From positions 1 through 44,115 of the forward strand of contig JAGAQC010000022.1 of assembly GCA_017622925.1 (NCBI GenBank): a stretch of DNA of 44,115 nt, in the 5' to 3' direction. Within the stretch, counting starts at the first letter, position 1. Every line of letters begins with the position of its first letter. Source of the DNA: Ruminococcus sp. Its GTDB lineage: Bacteria > Bacillota > Clostridia > Oscillospirales > Ruminococcaceae. The notes beneath the pieces are model-generated. The model saw nothing but the letters and a program-made list of their open reading frames with translations, did no database searches and was not told where the DNA came from. The position numbers were made by a program, and so were the translations under genes. Of the stretch, positions 44,045 to 44,115 are shown piece after piece.

Positions 44045-44115
44045 GACGGCGCCCTCGACGTCCCGAGTTTTAAGAAAGTCTCAGGCACCAATTTCGGGAC
44101 GTCGAGGGCGCCGTC
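44045..44115. repeat. 22-bp perfect inverted repeat at the window edge
   Basis: The arms 44045-44066 and 44094-44115 are perfect 22-bp complements (GACGGCGCCCTCGACGTCCCGA) around a 27-nt middle. It may continue past the edge. It is a GC-rich hairpin like the cassettes of the composite repeats but not identical to any of them. From 43951 to 44044 nothing else is seen. Confidence 0.75.

Noticed and set aside
43672-44091. Open frames of 106-121 codons on both strands at the right end
   Set aside because: They run through an inverted-repeat element and a terminator, have unusual composition and no ribosome site.

Overview
The window looks like a chromosomal segment of a fibre-degrading anaerobic Firmicute close to Ruminococcus (Clostridia, Oscillospirales). 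The grounds are type I dockerin modules on secreted plant-wall enzymes (a xylanase/GH43 fusion and a pectate lyase), a clostridial ylxM-ffh-rpsP-khpA operon, an MEP isoprenoid pair (ispD-ispF), NifU/NifS-type Fe-S genes and strong AGGAGG-type ribosome sites. The genus is an inference from gene content, not a measurement.

Layout. 0.1-5 kb: a secreted protein made mostly of dockerin-like calcium loops, an AEC permease, a YkgJ-type cysteine-cluster protein, a DUF2461 protein and a CPBP membrane protease. 4.9-7.7 kb: the signal-recognition and translation operon (ylxM, ffh, a small membrane protein, rpsP, khpA) behind a textbook promoter. 8.1-12.6 kb: intracellular alpha-glucan use (GH13 hydrolase, glycogen phosphorylase). 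13-16.8 kb: a membrane protein resembling a signal peptidase without its catalytic residues, a GT2 glycosyltransferase and an unsecreted GH26-like protein. 17-20.4 kb: ispD-ispF, facing rnhA-nifS-nifU. 20.8-24.6 kb: pectate lyase with CBM and dockerin, and a SpoIID-like protein. 25-29.8 kb: one tight operon of citrate synthase, a lipoprotein and a two-component system. 30.2-36.8 kb: DUF1385 protein, prmC, recA, recX, rimO, pgsA and a winged-helix regulator. 37-43.7 kb: a one-piece regulator (sugar-binding-protein fold, inactive GGDEF-like domain, AraC helix-turn-helix) divergent from a 1284-residue GH10-dockerin-GH43 enzyme that it may control.

Between the genes lie twelve copies of composite intergenic repeats of about 140-250 bp, built from strings of hairpin cassettes. 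Two superfamilies can be told apart (A/B and C), and they share some cassettes. Between copies, stems differ by paired changes on both arms, or whole stems are exchanged while the flanks stay the same. Five of the six C copies begin 4-45 bp after a stop codon and have the same orientation relative to the gene they follow. This is the strongest unexplained structure in the window. A separate 161-bp inverted-repeat element sits near the right end and shares a 25-nt core with the extreme left end; another 22-bp inverted repeat is cut by the right edge.

Promoters are unusually easy to read: nine sites match the SigA consensus, each with a 17-bp spacer. I saw no tRNA, rRNA, CRISPR array, transposase or phage gene.
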